The notes beneath the pieces are model-generated. The model made no database searches. It was not told the DNA's origin and saw only the letters and a program-made list of their open reading frames with translations. From positions 9,093 through 14,634 of the forward strand of contig DBYM01000062.1 in assembly GCA_002309875.1 (NCBI GenBank): a stretch of DNA of 5,542 nucleotides, in the 5' to 3' direction. This DNA is from Cyanobacteria bacterium UBA1186 (GTDB lineage Bacteria; Cyanobacteriota; Vampirovibrionia; Gastranaerophilales; Gastranaerophilaceae). This document shows, one piece after another, positions 5,283 to 5,542 of this stretch. The translations under genes were made by a program, and so were the position numbers. Every line of letters starts with the position of its first letter. The first letter of the stretch is position 1.

Positions 5283-5298
5283 TTATATTATAATATAA
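5283..5298. promoter_or_regulatory. Palindromic -10 element shared by divergent tsaC and downstream gene
   Basis: TTATATTATAATATAA is a perfect 16-base palindrome between the divergent tsaC and the gene starting at 5327. It contains TATAAT on the plus strand (5289-5294) and on the minus strand (5292-5287). Predicted starts are near 5301 (plus, leader about 26 bases) and 5280 (minus, leader about 29 bases). No convincing -35 box was found at 16-18 bases on either strand. TTGACT at 5275-5280 is a good match in sequence but lies only 8 bases from the plus-strand box. Confidence 0.55.
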
Positions 5299-5311
5299 CA
5301 GTTAAATAAAA

Positions 5312-5317
5312 AAGGAG
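5312..5317 (+). promoter_or_regulatory. Ribosome binding site for the 3'-partial gene at 5327
   Basis: AAGGAG lies 9 bases before the ATG at 5327. It is a strong Shine-Dalgarno match that supports this start and contrasts with the absence of one for the divergent tsaC. Confidence 0.75.
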
Positions 5318-5326
5318 AGCATAATA

Positions 5327-5542
5327 ATGGTTCAGAATTTTAACACACCTCAGAAAACGAGAATGGCAGTAATTTTGTTTTTAAAAGGCTCTGCAACACC
5401 GGTTGTAATGTATTTTGACAATCCGCAGGCAGTTTATGCGGAATTAAAACAACTGATGAAAAGTCCGACCCCTGTTTTGGTTGAAAAAGAGCCGATAGGC
5501 CCGATTAAGAAACTGTGCTTTGTTTCAACACAAATTTCAGGA
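5327..5542 (+). CDS. Unrecognised protein, 5' part only
   Basis: The frame is open from the ATG at 5327 to the window edge, 72 codons. The product starts MVQNFNTPQKTRMAVILFLK and shows a short polar lead, two likely beta strands (MAVILFLKG and PVVMYFDN, about 13-32), a helix (PQAVYAELKQLMKS, about 33-46) and two more strands (PVLVEKEP and KLCFVSTQ). This is the pattern of a small alpha/beta domain, with no signal peptide or membrane helix. I do not recognise a family. The strong ribosome site, codon use like its neighbours and a promoter-like element upstream make it a genuine gene. It is divergent from tsaC, which says nothing definite about its role. Confidence 0.75.
   Translation, partial: MVQNFNTPQKTRMAVILFLKGSATPVVMYFDNPQAVYAELKQLMKSPTPVLVEKEPIGPIKKLCFVSTQISG

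Overview
The window is AT-rich bacterial chromosome with tightly packed genes. It holds eight protein genes, two of them cut by the window edges, and two small repeat arrays. No tRNA, rRNA, CRISPR array or transposase was seen. The organism cannot be fixed from this sequence. The low GC content, a Complex I cluster with a short separate NuoC, a cyanobacterial-type NuoA core, a cytosolic EF-hand protein and heptanucleotide repeats would fit an uncultured Gram-negative lineage such as the non-photosynthetic relatives of Cyanobacteria (Vampirovibrionia/Melainabacteria). That placement is a low-confidence inference.

Positions 1-2416 (minus strand) carry nuoA-nuoB-nuoC-nuoD, the start of a respiratory Complex I (NADH:quinone oxidoreductase) operon. 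The genes overlap by 1 to 8 bases or sit 14 bases apart, so they are almost certainly co-transcribed and translationally coupled. NuoA is a membrane-arm subunit. NuoB, NuoC and NuoD form the connecting module with terminal cluster N2 and the quinone site. The operon continues beyond the left edge.

Positions 2417-2493 are a divergent promoter region with a palindromic -10 box that can be read on both strands. To its right, on the plus strand, lie a secreted or periplasmic TPR-repeat protein (2494-3135) and ribD for riboflavin synthesis (3135-4145), joined by a TAATG stop/start overlap. A well-formed sigma70-type promoter begins two bases after ribD and drives a small protein with one canonical EF-hand calcium loop (4217-4621).

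Positions 4635-5280 form the most unusual part. The threonylcarbamoyl-AMP synthase gene tsaC (minus strand, needed for tRNA t6A) is bracketed by two arrays of a degenerate heptamer, consensus AGTGAVT. The arrays are in opposite orientation and both point inward. The right array makes up the whole predicted 5' leader of tsaC and supplies its GTG start codon; the left array touches its stop codon. A second palindromic, two-way -10 box (5283-5298) lies between tsaC and an unrecognised plus-strand gene (5327 to the window end).

Most of the window is ordinary housekeeping sequence. The inverted heptad arrays around tsaC and the two palindromic divergent promoters are the structures that gene annotation does not explain. 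No new multi-gene system is evident.
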